Source: Streptomyces tropicalis (GTDB lineage Bacteria > Actinomycetota > Actinomycetes > Streptomycetales > Streptomycetaceae). From it: DNA of 64,000 nucleotides. The first letter of the stretch is position 1; each line of letters opens with the position of its first letter. Positions 53,177 to 61,760 of the stretch are shown piece after piece. The stretch is taken from NCBI RefSeq assembly GCF_029269835.1, contig NZ_JARJBB010000015.1, positions 100,691-164,690 on the forward strand, given 5' to 3'. Position numbers and translations under genes: made by a program. Under the pieces are notes generated by a model, which was not told where the DNA came from, did not search any database, and saw only the letters and a list, made by a program, of their open reading frames with translations.

Positions 53177-54366
53177 TGAACGACACCACGAACGGCCCCG
53201 GTGAGATGCACGAGATTTTGGCGGAGCTGCCGCTGGTGGACCACCACTGCCACGCCGTCACCACCGACGATCCGGACCGGGTGGGCTTCGAGGCCTTGCT
53301 CACCGAGGGCACGGTGTGGCCGGACAGCGGCATCTCCCCCTTCGACAGCCCGGTCGGCGTGGCCGTCCGCCGCCACTGCGCCCCCCTGCTGGACCTGCCC
53401 CGGCACGCCCGGGCCGACGACTACGTGGCGCGGCGGGCGGAGTTGGGCGCGCGGGAGGTCAACCGCCGCTTCCTCACGGCCGCGCGCACCGACGTGTTCT
53501 GCGTGGACACCGGGTTCGCTCCGGCCCGGGCCACGACCCGGGCGGAGCTGGCCGCGGCCGCGGGCGGGGACGCGGTGGCGTACGAGGTCGTACGGCTGGA
53601 GCGGGTGGCTGAGGCGGTGGCAGCGCGCGGGGTCGAACCGGGCGAGTACGCACGGGCGTTCACCGACGCGGCCCAGCAGGCGGCGCGACGGCCGGGCGTG
53701 GTGGCGGTGAAGTCGGTGGCGGCGTACCGCACGGGTTTCGACCTCGATCCGGCCCGGCCGACCGACGAGGAGGTCGCGCTGGCCGCGGCCCGGTGGCAGG
53801 CGGACCGGCACGAGCGGCTCGACGATCCGGTCCTCGTGCGCCATCTGCTGTGGACGGCCGTCGAGCTGGGGCTGCCGCTGCAACTGCACACCGGGTTCGG
53901 CGATCCGGACGTCCGGCTGCACCGGGCCGACCCGTCCCGGCTCACCGACTGGCTGCACCGGATCCCCGGCTCGGTGCCGGTGCTGCTGCTGCACTGCTGG
54001 CCCTATCAGCGCCAAGCCTCCTACCTGGCCTCGGTGTTCGAGCAGGTGTACCTGGACGTGGGCCTGACCCTCACCTACGTGGGGCCCGCCCGGGCGCGCG
54101 TGGTCCTGGAGGAGGCCCTGGAGATCGCACCGTTCCGCAAACTCCTGTACAGCTCCGACGCCTATGGTCTGGCCGAGTTCCACCACCTCGGCTCACTGGC
54201 CTTCCGCCGCGGCATGGCCGCACTGCTCCAGGAGCGGGTGGACGACGACGAGTTGAGCCGTGCGGACGCCCTGCGCATCGCCCGCTGGACGGGGCGCGGC
54301 AATGCGGAGCGGGTCTACGGACTCGACAACGGCATCCGGGAGGTGCGGCCGGCAGGCGGCCGGTAG
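53176..54366 (+). CDS. amidohydrolase family protein coupled to glnA3
   Basis: 396 aa from ATG 53176, sharing the A of the preceding TGA (TGATG), so its translation depends on the glnA3 gene. Amidohydrolase_2-type TIM barrel: PLVDHHCHAVTT with the HxH metal site, VKSVAAYRTGFDLDP (strand 4 Lys), LQLHTGFGDPDVRL (metal His), VLLLHCWPYQRQASY, and LLYSSDAYGLAEFHHLG with the catalytic Asp. It probably hydrolyses an amide or C-N bond; a gamma-glutamyl-amine product of its partner is an attractive but untested substrate. Confidence 0.85.
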   Translation: MNDTTNGPGEMHEILAELPLVDHHCHAVTTDDPDRVGFEALLTEGTVWPDSGISPFDSPVGVAVRRHCAPLLDLPRHARADDYVARRAELGAREVNRRFLTAARTDVFCVDTGFAPARATTRAELAAAAGGDAVAYEVVRLERVAEAVAARGVEPGEYARAFTDAAQQAARRPGVVAVKSVAAYRTGFDLDPARPTDEEVALAAARWQADRHERLDDPVLVRHLLWTAVELGLPLQLHTGFGDPDVRLHRADPSRLTDWLHRIPGSVPVLLLHCWPYQRQASYLASVFEQVYLDVGLTLTYVGPARARVVLEEALEIAPFRKLLYSSDAYGLAEFHHLGSLAFRRGMAALLQERVDDDELSRADALRIARWTGRGNAERVYGLDNGIREVRPAGGR

Positions 54367-54421
54367 CAGCCGCCCGGAGCGGCACGCCCCACGACGGAAC
54401 ACCGGAAAGTATGATCAAGCA

Positions 54422-54958
54422 ATGTCTGACATGACCGAAACCACGTCGGGTTGGCTGACCAGCGACGAACTGGAGTCGGCCCGGGCCCGGATGCCCATCC
54501 TGTACGTCGAGGCGGTGCCCGTGCGCGTCGACGACAGCGGCGAAGTCACCAGCATCGGCCTGCTCCTGCGCATAGGACCGGACGGCACGGTCAGCCGGAC
54601 GCTCGTCTCCGGCCGGGTGCTGCACCACGAGCGGGTGCGGGACGCACTGCTGCGCCACCTGGAGAAGGACCTCGGCCCGGTGGCACTGCCGCGGGTGCCG
54701 GCCTCGCTGCAGCCGTTCACGGTCGCCGAGTACTTCCCGACGGCCGGCGTCACGCCCTACCACGACCCGCGGCAGCACGCGGTGTCGCTCGCCTACATCG
54801 TCCCGGTCACCGGGGACTGCCGTCCCCGGCAGGACGCCCTGGACCTGGTCTGGTTCAGCCCGCAGGAGGCGGCCTCCCCGGCGGTGCAGAGCGAGATGCC
54901 CGGCGGTCACGGCGTGCTGCTCCGGCAGGCGCTGGCGCACGTCGGCCACGTGTTCTGA
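54422..54958 (+). CDS. NUDIX-like protein (DUF4916 family)
   Basis: 178 aa from ATG 54422. The body SIGLLLRIGPDGTVSRTLVSGRVLHHERVRDALLRHLEKDLG and FTVAEYFP...VSLAYIVPVTGD resembles NUDIX hydrolases, but the classic GX5EX7REUXEEXGU box is replaced, so the active site is altered or lost; this fits the DUF4916 description. TATGAT at 54410-54415 is a strong -10 only 6 nt from the start codon, suggesting a leaderless transcript. Confidence 0.75.
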   Translation: MSDMTETTSGWLTSDELESARARMPILYVEAVPVRVDDSGEVTSIGLLLRIGPDGTVSRTLVSGRVLHHERVRDALLRHLEKDLGPVALPRVPASLQPFTVAEYFPTAGVTPYHDPRQHAVSLAYIVPVTGDCRPRQDALDLVWFSPQEAASPAVQSEMPGGHGVLLRQALAHVGHVF

Positions 54959-55048
54959 CGCGCGCGCCCGGCGCGCCACCGCACGGCCCTGCCCGACCCT
55001 CCTTCGTACCCGCCGGTCAACCCCTGTGACCAGGGATTCCGCGGAGTC

Positions 55049-55070
55049 GTTCAGGTTGCGGTCAGGTTCG
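55049..55070 (+). promoter_or_regulatory. two adjacent 11-nt repeats, PhoP/OmpR-type response-regulator site
   Basis: GTTCAGGTTGC and GGTCAGGTTCG abut exactly, both starting G-G/T-TCA, about 95 bp upstream of the membrane protein gene. The 11-nt direct-repeat spacing is that of OmpR-family regulators such as PhoP; the second half of each unit differs from the usual PHO box. Confidence 0.45.
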
Positions 55071-55162
55071 CGGGGGCGCCGGGCAACACCTGCACCAGAA
55101 GTCCCAAAACCCTGGCAAAGGGCCCTGGGAAAAGCCCGGTTACGCATGCGATCGTGCGCGCC

Positions 55163-55966
55163 ATGAGCACAGAGCACGTCCTGGACGACCGCCGCGACAC
55201 ACCGCGATCCGACAGCCCCGTCACACGCGCCGGCCGCCTGGCGAACAAGGTGCCCGAGGTCACCGTCTACTTCTGGATCATCAAGGTCCTGACCACCGGC
55301 ATGGGCGAGACGGCGTCCGACTGGCTGGCCCACCTCCTCGGCCCGGTTCCGGCGGTCGCGCTCGGCGGGCTCGGCCTGCTCGCCGCCCTGGTGCTCCAGT
55401 TCGCCGTCCGCCGGTACGTGGCGTGGATCTACTGGACGGCCATCGTCGCGGTGAGCGTCTTCGGCACCATGGCCGCGGACGTGCTGCACGTCGGCCTCGG
55501 AGTGCCCTACGCGGTCTCCACGCCCGCGTTCCTGGCCGCGCTGGCCGCCGTGTTCGGCCTCTGGTACGCCGTCGAGCGCACCCTGTCCATCCACAGCATC
55601 CGCACCCGCCGCCGTGAGGCGTTCTACTGGGCCGCGGTCCTGGCCACCTTCGCGCTCGGCACCGCCGCGGGCGACCTGAGCGCGACGGCCGGGCTCGGCT
55701 ACCTCGGCTCGGTGGTGCTCTTCGGCGCGGCGATCTGCGTGCCCGCGCTCGCCCACCGCGGCCGGGTGCTCGGCGCGGTGACCGCCTTCTGGACCGCCTA
55801 CGTCATCACCCGCCCGCTGGGCGCCTCGCTCGCCGACTGGATGGCCCTGCCCACCACCCGCGGCGGCCTGGACCTGGGCCTGGGCCCGGTCACGCTGGCC
55901 TGGACGGTCGCGATCCTCGGCTTCGTCACCTACCTGGCCGTGTCCCGGGCGGACACCCGCCCCTGA
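55163..55966 (+). CDS. COG4705-type integral membrane protein
   Basis: 267 aa from ATG 55163 (GTG 55154 is in frame). After a hydrophilic N-terminus, about eight hydrophobic helices follow in two similar halves: KVPEVTVYFWIIKVLTTGMGETASDWL and, later, RRREAFYWAAVLATFALGTAAGDLSATAGLG, then YVITRPLGASLADWMALP. The duplicated TTGMGE/T-A-x-D motif is typical of COG4705. Function unknown; genes of this family often accompany two-component systems, and the 11-nt repeats upstream fit such control. Confidence 0.82.
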   Translation: MSTEHVLDDRRDTPRSDSPVTRAGRLANKVPEVTVYFWIIKVLTTGMGETASDWLAHLLGPVPAVALGGLGLLAALVLQFAVRRYVAWIYWTAIVAVSVFGTMAADVLHVGLGVPYAVSTPAFLAALAAVFGLWYAVERTLSIHSIRTRRREAFYWAAVLATFALGTAAGDLSATAGLGYLGSVVLFGAAICVPALAHRGRVLGAVTAFWTAYVITRPLGASLADWMALPTTRGGLDLGLGPVTLAWTVAILGFVTYLAVSRADTRP

Positions 55967-56054
55967 GCCGGAGAGCCCGCGCCCGCGGGCCGCGCCCCGG
56001 ACCCACCGGGCGGCCCGCGGGCCTCGCGCGCCGGGGCCGCGGGGCAGACGGAGA

Positions 56055-56085
56055 AGGCCGCCTCCTCGTGGTGAGGAGACGGCCT
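56055..56085. terminator. hairpin terminator downstream of tRNA-Pro copy 3
   Basis: AGGCCG-C-CTCCTC and GAGGAG-A-CGGCCT pair as a 12-bp stem with one C-A mismatch and loop GTGGT, 19 nt past the tRNA 3' end and 88 nt past the COG4705 stop. Confidence 0.75.
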
Positions 56086-56104
56086 GCGACCTGCGTGAAG
56101 CTGG

Positions 56105-56178
<74 letters not shown>

Positions 56179-56287
56179 TTGCCCGTCTGACCTGGGGGTT
56201 TCCCTCGGCCGTACGCGCAGGAAAACAATACCGCACTCGGGTCGGTGGTCGCGCACCCCTTTCCCGTGCGCCGCCGACGACGGCCGC

Positions 56288-56318
56288 TTGACCTCAAGCT
56301 TGGTTGAGGTTGCACGAT
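56288..56318 (+). promoter_or_regulatory. second SoxR/MerR-type promoter, upstream of split transketolase
   Basis: -35 TTGACC (56288-56293), 19-bp spacer, -10-like CACGAT (56313-56318). The operator ACCTCAA-GCTTGG-TTGAGGT (56291-56310) has the same 7-bp arms as the ABC-exporter site at 6276-6295. The -10 ends 7 nt before ATG 56326, the same geometry as the first site. Confidence 0.8.
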
Positions 56319-56325
56319 CGTCCGT

Positions 56326-57033
56326 ATGACGATCACCGACCAACGCGGGGACGCCCCCGGCCACGCCGGCCTGCCCCGGCTGATGGCCCTCATGACCGGG
56401 GACGAGAAGCACGGGCCCGCCGCCACCTCCACCCTCGACGTGCTCTGGGTGCTGTACGACCGGGTGCTCAACGTCTCCCCGGACCGCCTCGACGACCCGC
56501 AGCGGGACCGCTTCCTGCTCTCCAAGGGGCACGGGCCGATGGCGTACTACGCGGTCCTCGCCGCGAAGGGCTTCCTGCCCGAGGGATGGCTGCCGGACTT
56601 CGGCACCTACGACTCCCCGCTCGGGCACCACCCGGACCGCACCCTGGTGCCCGGCGTGGAGATCGGCAGCGGTTCGCTCGGACACGGGCTGCCGATCGCG
56701 GTCGGCACGGCGCTCGGCCTGCGCGCGCAGGGCCTGCACGGGCCGCGTGTGTGGGTGCTGACCGGGGACGCCGAGCTGGACGAGGGCAGCAACCACGAGG
56801 CCATCGCCTTCGCGGGCCCGGCGGGACTGGAGCGGCTGCACACCGTGGTCGTCGACAACGCCTCCGCCCGCCACGCCCGGCCCGGCGGGATCGCCGCCCG
56901 CTTCGAGGCGGCGGGGTGGTCGGCACTGACCGTCGACGGCCGCGACCACGCGGCCCTGCACCGCGCCTTCACCGCCGCGCACCCCGGGCGCCCGCACGTC
57001 GTGGTGGCCCGGGTCGAGCCGAAGTCCTCCTGA
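56326..57033 (+). CDS. transketolase, N-terminal (ThDP-binding) subunit
   Basis: 235 aa, shorter than the about 270-aa usual N-subunit. FLLSKGHGPMAYYAVLAAKGFL, YDSPLGHHPDRTLVPGVEIGSGSLGHGLPIAVG and the ThDP/Mg motif LTGDAELDEGSNHEAIAFAG with VVDNASARHARPGG mark it. The partner gene follows 83 nt downstream. Split transketolase-like pairs may act on sugars other than the pentose-phosphate ones. The promoter carries a SoxR-type box, tying the pair to redox stress; NADPH supply via the pentose-phosphate pathway would make sense (inference). Confidence 0.88.
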   Translation: MTITDQRGDAPGHAGLPRLMALMTGDEKHGPAATSTLDVLWVLYDRVLNVSPDRLDDPQRDRFLLSKGHGPMAYYAVLAAKGFLPEGWLPDFGTYDSPLGHHPDRTLVPGVEIGSGSLGHGLPIAVGTALGLRAQGLHGPRVWVLTGDAELDEGSNHEAIAFAGPAGLERLHTVVVDNASARHARPGGIAARFEAAGWSALTVDGRDHAALHRAFTAAHPGRPHVVVARVEPKSS

Positions 57034-57116
57034 CCTCGGGACGCGCGCCCGGCCCCGGCCGCACTCCGCTCCCCCGTCCTTCCACCCCGCCCGACCAGCA
57101 AGAAGGGTCCACGTCC

Positions 57117-58028
57117 ATGGACACCATGCGCGACCGCCTCGCCCCCGTCCTCTCCGGCCTGCTCGACGAGGATCCGCGGGTCGCGGTCGTCCTCGCCGAG
57201 ATCGGCGCGGACGGCTTCGCCGACGCCCTGCGCCGCCACCCCGACCGCGTGATCAACGTGGGGATCCGCGAGCAGCTCCTCGTGGGTGCGGGAGCCGGTC
57301 TGGCGCTCACCGGGATGCGCCCGGTGCTGCACACCTTCGCCAGCTTCCTGGTGGAGCGGCCCTTCGAGCAGGTCAAGCTGGACCTGGGCCACCAGGGGGT
57401 GGGAGCGGTGCTGGTCAGCGCGGCGGCCTCGTTCGACTGGCCGGCCGGCGGCCACACCCACATGGCGCCCGGCGACGTGGCGCTCCTGGACACCCTGGAC
57501 GGCTGGACCGTGCACGTGCCCGGGCACCCGGACGAGGCCGAGACCCTGCTGCGGCACGCGGTCGCCGCGGGGGACGACAAGGTCTACGTGCGCCTGTCGG
57601 TGCAGTCGAACGCGGAGGCGCGCCCGGTGGACGGCGCGCACCTCACGACCGTCCGCGAGGGCCGCCGCGGGGTCGTCGTCGCCGTCGGGCCGATGCTCGA
57701 CGCGGTGCTCGACGCCACCCGCGGCCTGGACACCGCCGTGCTGTACGCGGCCACGGTCCGGCCGTTCGACGCGGCCGCGCTGCGCCGGGCCGTCCGGGCG
57801 GCGGGAGCGGACGTCGTCCTGGTCGAGCCGTATCTCGCGGGCACCTCGACGGCGGCGGTCGGCGAGGCGCTGCATGACGTCCCGCACCGCGTCCTCGGGC
57901 TCGGCGTGGGTCGCCGCGAGCTGCGGCGCTACGGCACCGTGGACGAGCACGTGGCGGCCCACGGACTGGACGCCGGGTCGCTGCGGGAGCGGATCACCGG
58001 CTTCCTCGGGGGCGCGGCGGGCGTCTGA
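57117..58028 (+). CDS. transketolase, C-terminal (pyrimidine-binding) subunit
   Basis: 303 aa from ATG 57117 (AAGAAGGG 9 nt upstream; ATG 57126 possible). The pyrimidine domain has VVLAEIGADGF, RVINVGIREQLLVGAGAGLALTG with the catalytic Glu of GIREQ, PVLHTFASFLVERPFEQVKLD and GGHTHMAPGDVALLDTLDGW. A C-terminal transketolase_C domain (VVVAVGPMLDAVLDATRGL, VVLVEPYLAGTST) follows. It completes the enzyme with the 56326 gene. Confidence 0.9.
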   Translation: MDTMRDRLAPVLSGLLDEDPRVAVVLAEIGADGFADALRRHPDRVINVGIREQLLVGAGAGLALTGMRPVLHTFASFLVERPFEQVKLDLGHQGVGAVLVSAAASFDWPAGGHTHMAPGDVALLDTLDGWTVHVPGHPDEAETLLRHAVAAGDDKVYVRLSVQSNAEARPVDGAHLTTVREGRRGVVVAVGPMLDAVLDATRGLDTAVLYAATVRPFDAAALRRAVRAAGADVVLVEPYLAGTSTAAVGEALHDVPHRVLGLGVGRRELRRYGTVDEHVAAHGLDAGSLRERITGFLGGAAGV

Positions 58029-58043
58029 GCCGGGGCGCCGCGC

Positions 58044-58403
58044 TCACCGGCCCCCGGGCAGGCCCAGACGCGGGTGGGCCTCCAGCAGGCGCGGCGGGGC
58101 CGCCTGGCGCCAGGAGTCGGCGAGGATGTCGCGCAGCTCGTCCTCGCCCTCCAGGGCGGCGAGCCGGACCCGGACCCAGGCGAACTGCGCCTCGTGGCCG
58201 GCGATCCAGAATTTGGCGGGCTCCGCCAGCACCAGCTCGTCGCGCTCCTCCTTCGGGCAGCGCACGGCGACGGAGGTCTCCTCCTCGGGCAGCGTGGCGA
58301 ACATCTTCCCCGCGACCCGGAAGGTGGGCATGCTCCAGGCGGTCTTCTCCACCGTGTCCGGCAGGGACAGGGCGACACGGCGTACGTCTTCGGCGTCCGG
58401 CAT
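58044..58403 (-). CDS. MmcQ/YjbR family DNA-binding protein
   Basis: 119 aa from ATG 58403 (GTG 58412 and GTG 58427 are alternatives). The small fold is recognisable from DVRRVALSLPDTVEKTAWSMPTFRVAGKMFATL, the VRCPKEERDELV segment and FAWVRVRLAALEGEDELRDILADSWRQAAP. The name rests on a structural similarity; no cellular role is established. It converges on the transketolase pair with 15 bp between stops. Confidence 0.85.
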   Translation of the reverse strand: MPDAEDVRRVALSLPDTVEKTAWSMPTFRVAGKMFATLPEEETSVAVRCPKEERDELVLAEPAKFWIAGHEAQFAWVRVRLAALEGEDELRDILADSWRQAAPPRLLEAHPRLGLPGGR

Positions 58404-58483
58404 GCTCCGCACGGTAGCCGCCGCCACCGACAGCGGACCCGGGGCGGCCGCGCCCGGGCGGGCAGCGGTCGGCGGGCCGGGGC

Positions 58484-59401
58484 TCAGTCCCGGGCCACGT
58501 CGTCCCGGGCCACGTGGTCCAGGGCGCGGAGCACGGGGCGGATCAGCGGGTGCTCCTCGGCCCCCCGGCGGACCGCCGCGAAGACCCGGCGGGTGGGGGC
58601 GACCCCGTCGACCGGGCGGACCACCACACCGCCGAGGTCCATGCCGTGCAGCGCGGACCGGGGGACGAGGGCCACGCCCGCGTCGGCCGAGGCCAGGGCC
58701 ACCACCGCCCGGAAGTCGTCGGAGGAGTGCTCCAGGCGGGGCTGGAAGCCGGCGTTCTCGCAGGCCAGGACGACCACGTCATGGCACGGGTTGCCGGGGT
58801 AGGGGCCGATCCAGGGGTCCTTCGCCAGCTCGGCGAGCGGCACCTCGGCGGCCCCGGCCAGCCGGTGGGTGACCGGGACGACCGCGTCGAAGGGTTCGGC
58901 GTAGAGCGGCAGGTGGGCCAGGCGGGGGTCGCCCGCGGGGGGCGCGCCGCGGTACTCCACGGCGACCGCCACGTCGACCTGCCGGTCCAGCACCATGGGC
59001 AGGCTGGCGTCGCCCTCCGCGTCCTGCACGCGGATGCGGATGCCGGGCGCGGTGACGGCGAGCCGGGCCACCGCGGGGGCGACGACCAGGGCGATGCCGG
59101 TGGCGAAGGCGGCGACGGTGACCGTGCCCGCCTCCCCCGAGCCGTAGGCGGCCAGCTCGGCCTCGGCCCGCTCCAGCTGGGCGAGGACCGCGTTGGTGTG
59201 GTTCAGCAGGATCTCGCCGGCCGGGGTGAGCCGCACGCCCTTGGCGCTGCGCTCGACCAGGCGGTGGCCGGTCTCCTGCTCCAGCGCCGTCAGCTGCTGC
59301 GAGACCGCGGACGGAGTGAGGTACAGGGCGGCGGCGGCCGCCGTCACGGTGCGGTGGTCGGCCAGCGCACGCAGGATGTGCAGCCGCCGTGCTTCGATCA
59401 T
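58484..59401 (-). CDS. LysR family transcriptional regulator
   Basis: 305 aa from ATG 59401. N-terminal winged HTH (MIEARRLHILRALADHRTVT, AAALYLTPSAVSQQLTALEQETG) and linker helix (AGEILLNHTNAVLAQLERAEAEL), then an effector domain (VTVAAFATGIALVVAPAVARL, PYPGNPCHDVVVLACENAGF). It lies downstream of kbl on the same strand, separated by a strong terminator, so it has its own promoter in 59402-59448 or is read through. Regulation of the tdh-kbl pair is plausible from position only. Confidence 0.9.
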   Translation of the reverse strand: MIEARRLHILRALADHRTVTAAAAALYLTPSAVSQQLTALEQETGHRLVERSAKGVRLTPAGEILLNHTNAVLAQLERAEAELAAYGSGEAGTVTVAAFATGIALVVAPAVARLAVTAPGIRIRVQDAEGDASLPMVLDRQVDVAVAVEYRGAPPAGDPRLAHLPLYAEPFDAVVPVTHRLAGAAEVPLAELAKDPWIGPYPGNPCHDVVVLACENAGFQPRLEHSSDDFRAVVALASADAGVALVPRSALHGMDLGGVVVRPVDGVAPTRRVFAAVRRGAEEHPLIRPVLRALDHVARDDVARD

Positions 59402-59448
59402 GACGTCGATTATCGCAAGCCGGACGGGAAGGTCGGATTCCGGCCACC

Positions 59449-59478
59449 GGCCGGACCCGCGGGGGCGCGGGTCCGGCC
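59449..59478 (-). terminator. terminator after kbl
   Basis: GGCCGGACCCGCG and CGCGGGTCCGGCC form a perfect 13-bp stem with loop GGGG, 18 nt past the kbl stop on the minus strand. Confidence 0.8.
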
Positions 59479-59496
59479 GTGTTCCGCCGGGGGCCG

Positions 59497-60696
59497 TCAG
59501 GCCTCCAGCTCCGCGCGGGCCGCCACGAAGGCGTCCACCGCACGGTTCACGTCGTCCGTCGAGTGCGCGGCGGACAGCTGCACCCGGATCCGGGCCTGGC
59601 CCTGCGGGACGACCGGGTACGAGAACCCGATCACGTAGACGCCCCGCTCCAGCAGCAGCTCCGCCATCCGGCCCGCCCTCGCGGCGTCGCCGATCATGAC
59701 CGGGGCGATGGCGTGGTCGCCGGGGAGGACGTCGAAGCCCTCCTCCGTCATCCGGCGCCGGAACAGCTCCGTGTTCTCCGCCAGCCGGACCCGCAGGTCG
59801 TCCGCGGCCTCCAGCAGGTCCAGCACCTTCAGGGAGGCGGCCGCGATGACGGGGGCGAGGGTGTTGGAGAACAGGTAGGGCCGGGAGCGCTGGCGCAGCA
59901 GCGCGACGATCTCGGCGCGGGCGGCGACGTAGCCGCCGGAGGCGCCGCCGAGGGCCTTGCCGAGGGTGCCGGTGATGATGTCGACACGGTCCATGACGCC
60001 GTGCAGCTCGGGGGTGCCGCGGCCGCCCGGGCCGACGAAGCCGACGGCGTGCGAGTCGTCCACCATGACCATCGCGTCGTGGCGGTCGGCGAGGTCGCAG
60101 ATCTCGCGCAGCGGCGCCACGTAGCCGTCCATGGAGAAGACGCCGTCGGTGACGATCAGCTTGCGGCGGACCCCGGCCTCGGTGGCCTCCTTCAGCTGCC
60201 GCTCCAGATCCGCCATGTCGCGGTTGGCGTAGCGGAAGCGGCGGGCCTTGGACAGGCGGATGCCGTCGATGATCGACGCGTGGTTCAGCGCGTCGGAGAT
60301 CACCGCGTCCTCGGGGCCGAGCAGCGTCTCGAACACGCCGCCGTTGGCGTCGAAGCAGGAGGAGTAGAGGATCGTGTCCTCCTGGCCGAGGAACGACGAC
60401 AGCCGGGCCTCCAGCTCCTTGTGCACCTCCTGCGTGCCGCAGATGAAGCGCACCGACGCCATGCCGTAGCCCCACCGGTCCAGCGCGGCGTGGGCGGCGG
60501 CCACGACCTCGGGGTGGTCGGCGAGGCCGAGGTAGTTGTTGGCGCAGAAGTTGAGGACCTCGCCGGGGCGGCCGCCCGCGGTGACCCCGACGGTCGCGGA
60601 CTGCGGGGTGCCGATGACGCGCTCGGGCTTGTGCAGGCCGGCGGCGCGGATCTCGTCGAGGGTGGCGCGCAGGTCGTCGCGCACGGAGTCGAACAT
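59497..60696 (-). CDS. kbl: glycine C-acetyltransferase (2-amino-3-ketobutyrate CoA ligase)
   Basis: 399 aa from ATG 60696. Alpha-oxoamine synthase: LNFCANNYLGLADHPEVV, RFICGTQEVHKELEARL, VFSMDGYVAPLREICDLADRH, the Asp-His pair of MVMVDDSHAVGFVG, and the PLP lysine in ITGTLGKALGGASGGYV. It converts 2-amino-3-ketobutyrate plus CoA to glycine and acetyl-CoA, the second step of threonine breakdown after Tdh. It begins 35 nt downstream of tdh in the same operon. Confidence 0.95.
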   Translation of the reverse strand: MFDSVRDDLRATLDEIRAAGLHKPERVIGTPQSATVGVTAGGRPGEVLNFCANNYLGLADHPEVVAAAHAALDRWGYGMASVRFICGTQEVHKELEARLSSFLGQEDTILYSSCFDANGGVFETLLGPEDAVISDALNHASIIDGIRLSKARRFRYANRDMADLERQLKEATEAGVRRKLIVTDGVFSMDGYVAPLREICDLADRHDAMVMVDDSHAVGFVGPGGRGTPELHGVMDRVDIITGTLGKALGGASGGYVAARAEIVALLRQRSRPYLFSNTLAPVIAAASLKVLDLLEAADDLRVRLAENTELFRRRMTEEGFDVLPGDHAIAPVMIGDAARAGRMAELLLERGVYVIGFSYPVVPQGQARIRVQLSAAHSTDDVNRAVDAFVAARAELEA

Positions 60697-60731
60697 GGAA
60701 GGGCTCCTAGGGTGCTTGCGCTGCGGGCGGG

Positions 60732-61760
60732 TCAGGCGGTCCAGTCGAGGATGACCTTGCCGCCGCGGCCGCCTGCCGCGTCGTCGAAGGCCTCCTCGAA
60801 GTCCTGGTAGCCGTAGCGTCCGGTGATGACGGGGGCGAGGTCGAGGCCGCCCTCCAGCAGCACCGACATCGCGTACCAGGTCTCGAACATCTCCCGGCCG
60901 TAGATCCCCTTGAGGGTGATCATCGAGGTGACGATCCGCGCCCAGTCGACCGGGAACTCCTCGGCGGGCAGGCCGAGCATGGCGATCCGGCCGCCGTGGG
61001 TCATGTTGGCGATCATGTCGCGCAGGGCCTCGGGGCGGCCGGACATCTCCAGGCCGATGTCGAAGCCCTCGCGCAGGCCGAGGGTGCGCTGCCCGTCGGC
61101 GATGGTGGTCGCGGAGACGTCGAGGGCGAGGCTCACGCCGATCTTGCGGGCGAGTTCGAGGCGCTCCTCGCTCACGTCGGTGATGACGACGTTGCGGGCG
61201 CCGGCGTGCCGGGCGACGGCCGCCGCCATCAGGCCGATCGGGCCCGCACCGGTGATCAGGACGTCCTCGCCGACCAGCGGGAAGGACAGCGCGGTGTGCA
61301 CGGCGTTGCCGAACGGGTCGAAGATCGCGGCGACGTCGAGGTCGACGGGGACCCGGTGCACCCACACGTTGGTGGCGGGCAGGGCGACGTACTCGGCGAA
61401 GGCGCCGTCCCGGCCGACGCCGAGGCCGACCGTGGAGCGGCACAGGTGACGGCGTCCGGCCAGGCAGTTGCGACACTTGCCGCACACCAGGTGGCCCTCG
61501 CCGCTGACCCGGTCGCCGGGCTTGATGTCGCTGACGTCACGGCCGGTCCCCACGACCTCGCCGACGAACTCGTGTCCGAGCACGAGCGGGGTGCTGATGG
61601 CCTGCTGGGCCCAGCCGTCCCAGTTCCGGATGTGCAGGTCGGTGCCGCAGATACCGGTCCGCAGGACCTTGATCAGTACGTCGCCGGGGCCCACCGTGGG
61701 CTCGGGCACGTCCATGAGCCACAGGCCGGGCTCCGACTTCTCCTTGACCAGCGCCTTCAA
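60732..61760 (-). CDS. tdh: L-threonine 3-dehydrogenase
   Basis: 342 aa from TTG 61760 (AGGAG 8 nt upstream); this length equals other Tdh proteins, while longer starts add Arg/Ala-rich sequence. Zinc MDR enzyme: catalytic zinc site RTGICGTDLHI, LVLGHEFVGEVV; structural zinc CGKCRNCLAGRRHLC; NAD fold LITGAGPIGLMAAAVARHAG; and WAQQAISTPLVLGHE typical of Tdh. It oxidises L-threonine to 2-amino-3-ketobutyrate, the Kbl substrate. A GTATAC patch at 61859-61864 lies in the 166-bp upstream gap and may be part of the promoter. Confidence 0.94.
   Translation of the reverse strand: MKALVKEKSEPGLWLMDVPEPTVGPGDVLIKVLRTGICGTDLHIRNWDGWAQQAISTPLVLGHEFVGEVVGTGRDVSDIKPGDRVSGEGHLVCGKCRNCLAGRRHLCRSTVGLGVGRDGAFAEYVALPATNVWVHRVPVDLDVAAIFDPFGNAVHTALSFPLVGEDVLITGAGPIGLMAAAVARHAGARNVVITDVSEERLELARKIGVSLALDVSATTIADGQRTLGLREGFDIGLEMSGRPEALRDMIANMTHGGRIAMLGLPAEEFPVDWARIVTSMITLKGIYGREMFETWYAMSVLLEGGLDLAPVITGRYGYQDFEEAFDDAAGGRGGKVILDWTA

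Noticed and set aside
52141..54186. 681-codon minus-strand frame antisense to glnA3 and the amidohydrolase
   Set aside because: Low-complexity composition and exact antisense position; the plus-strand genes carry clear family motifs.
58484..60475. 663-codon version of the LysR gene
   Set aside because: Upstream of ATG 59401 the frame is an alternate frame of kbl and crosses the terminator at 59449-59478.
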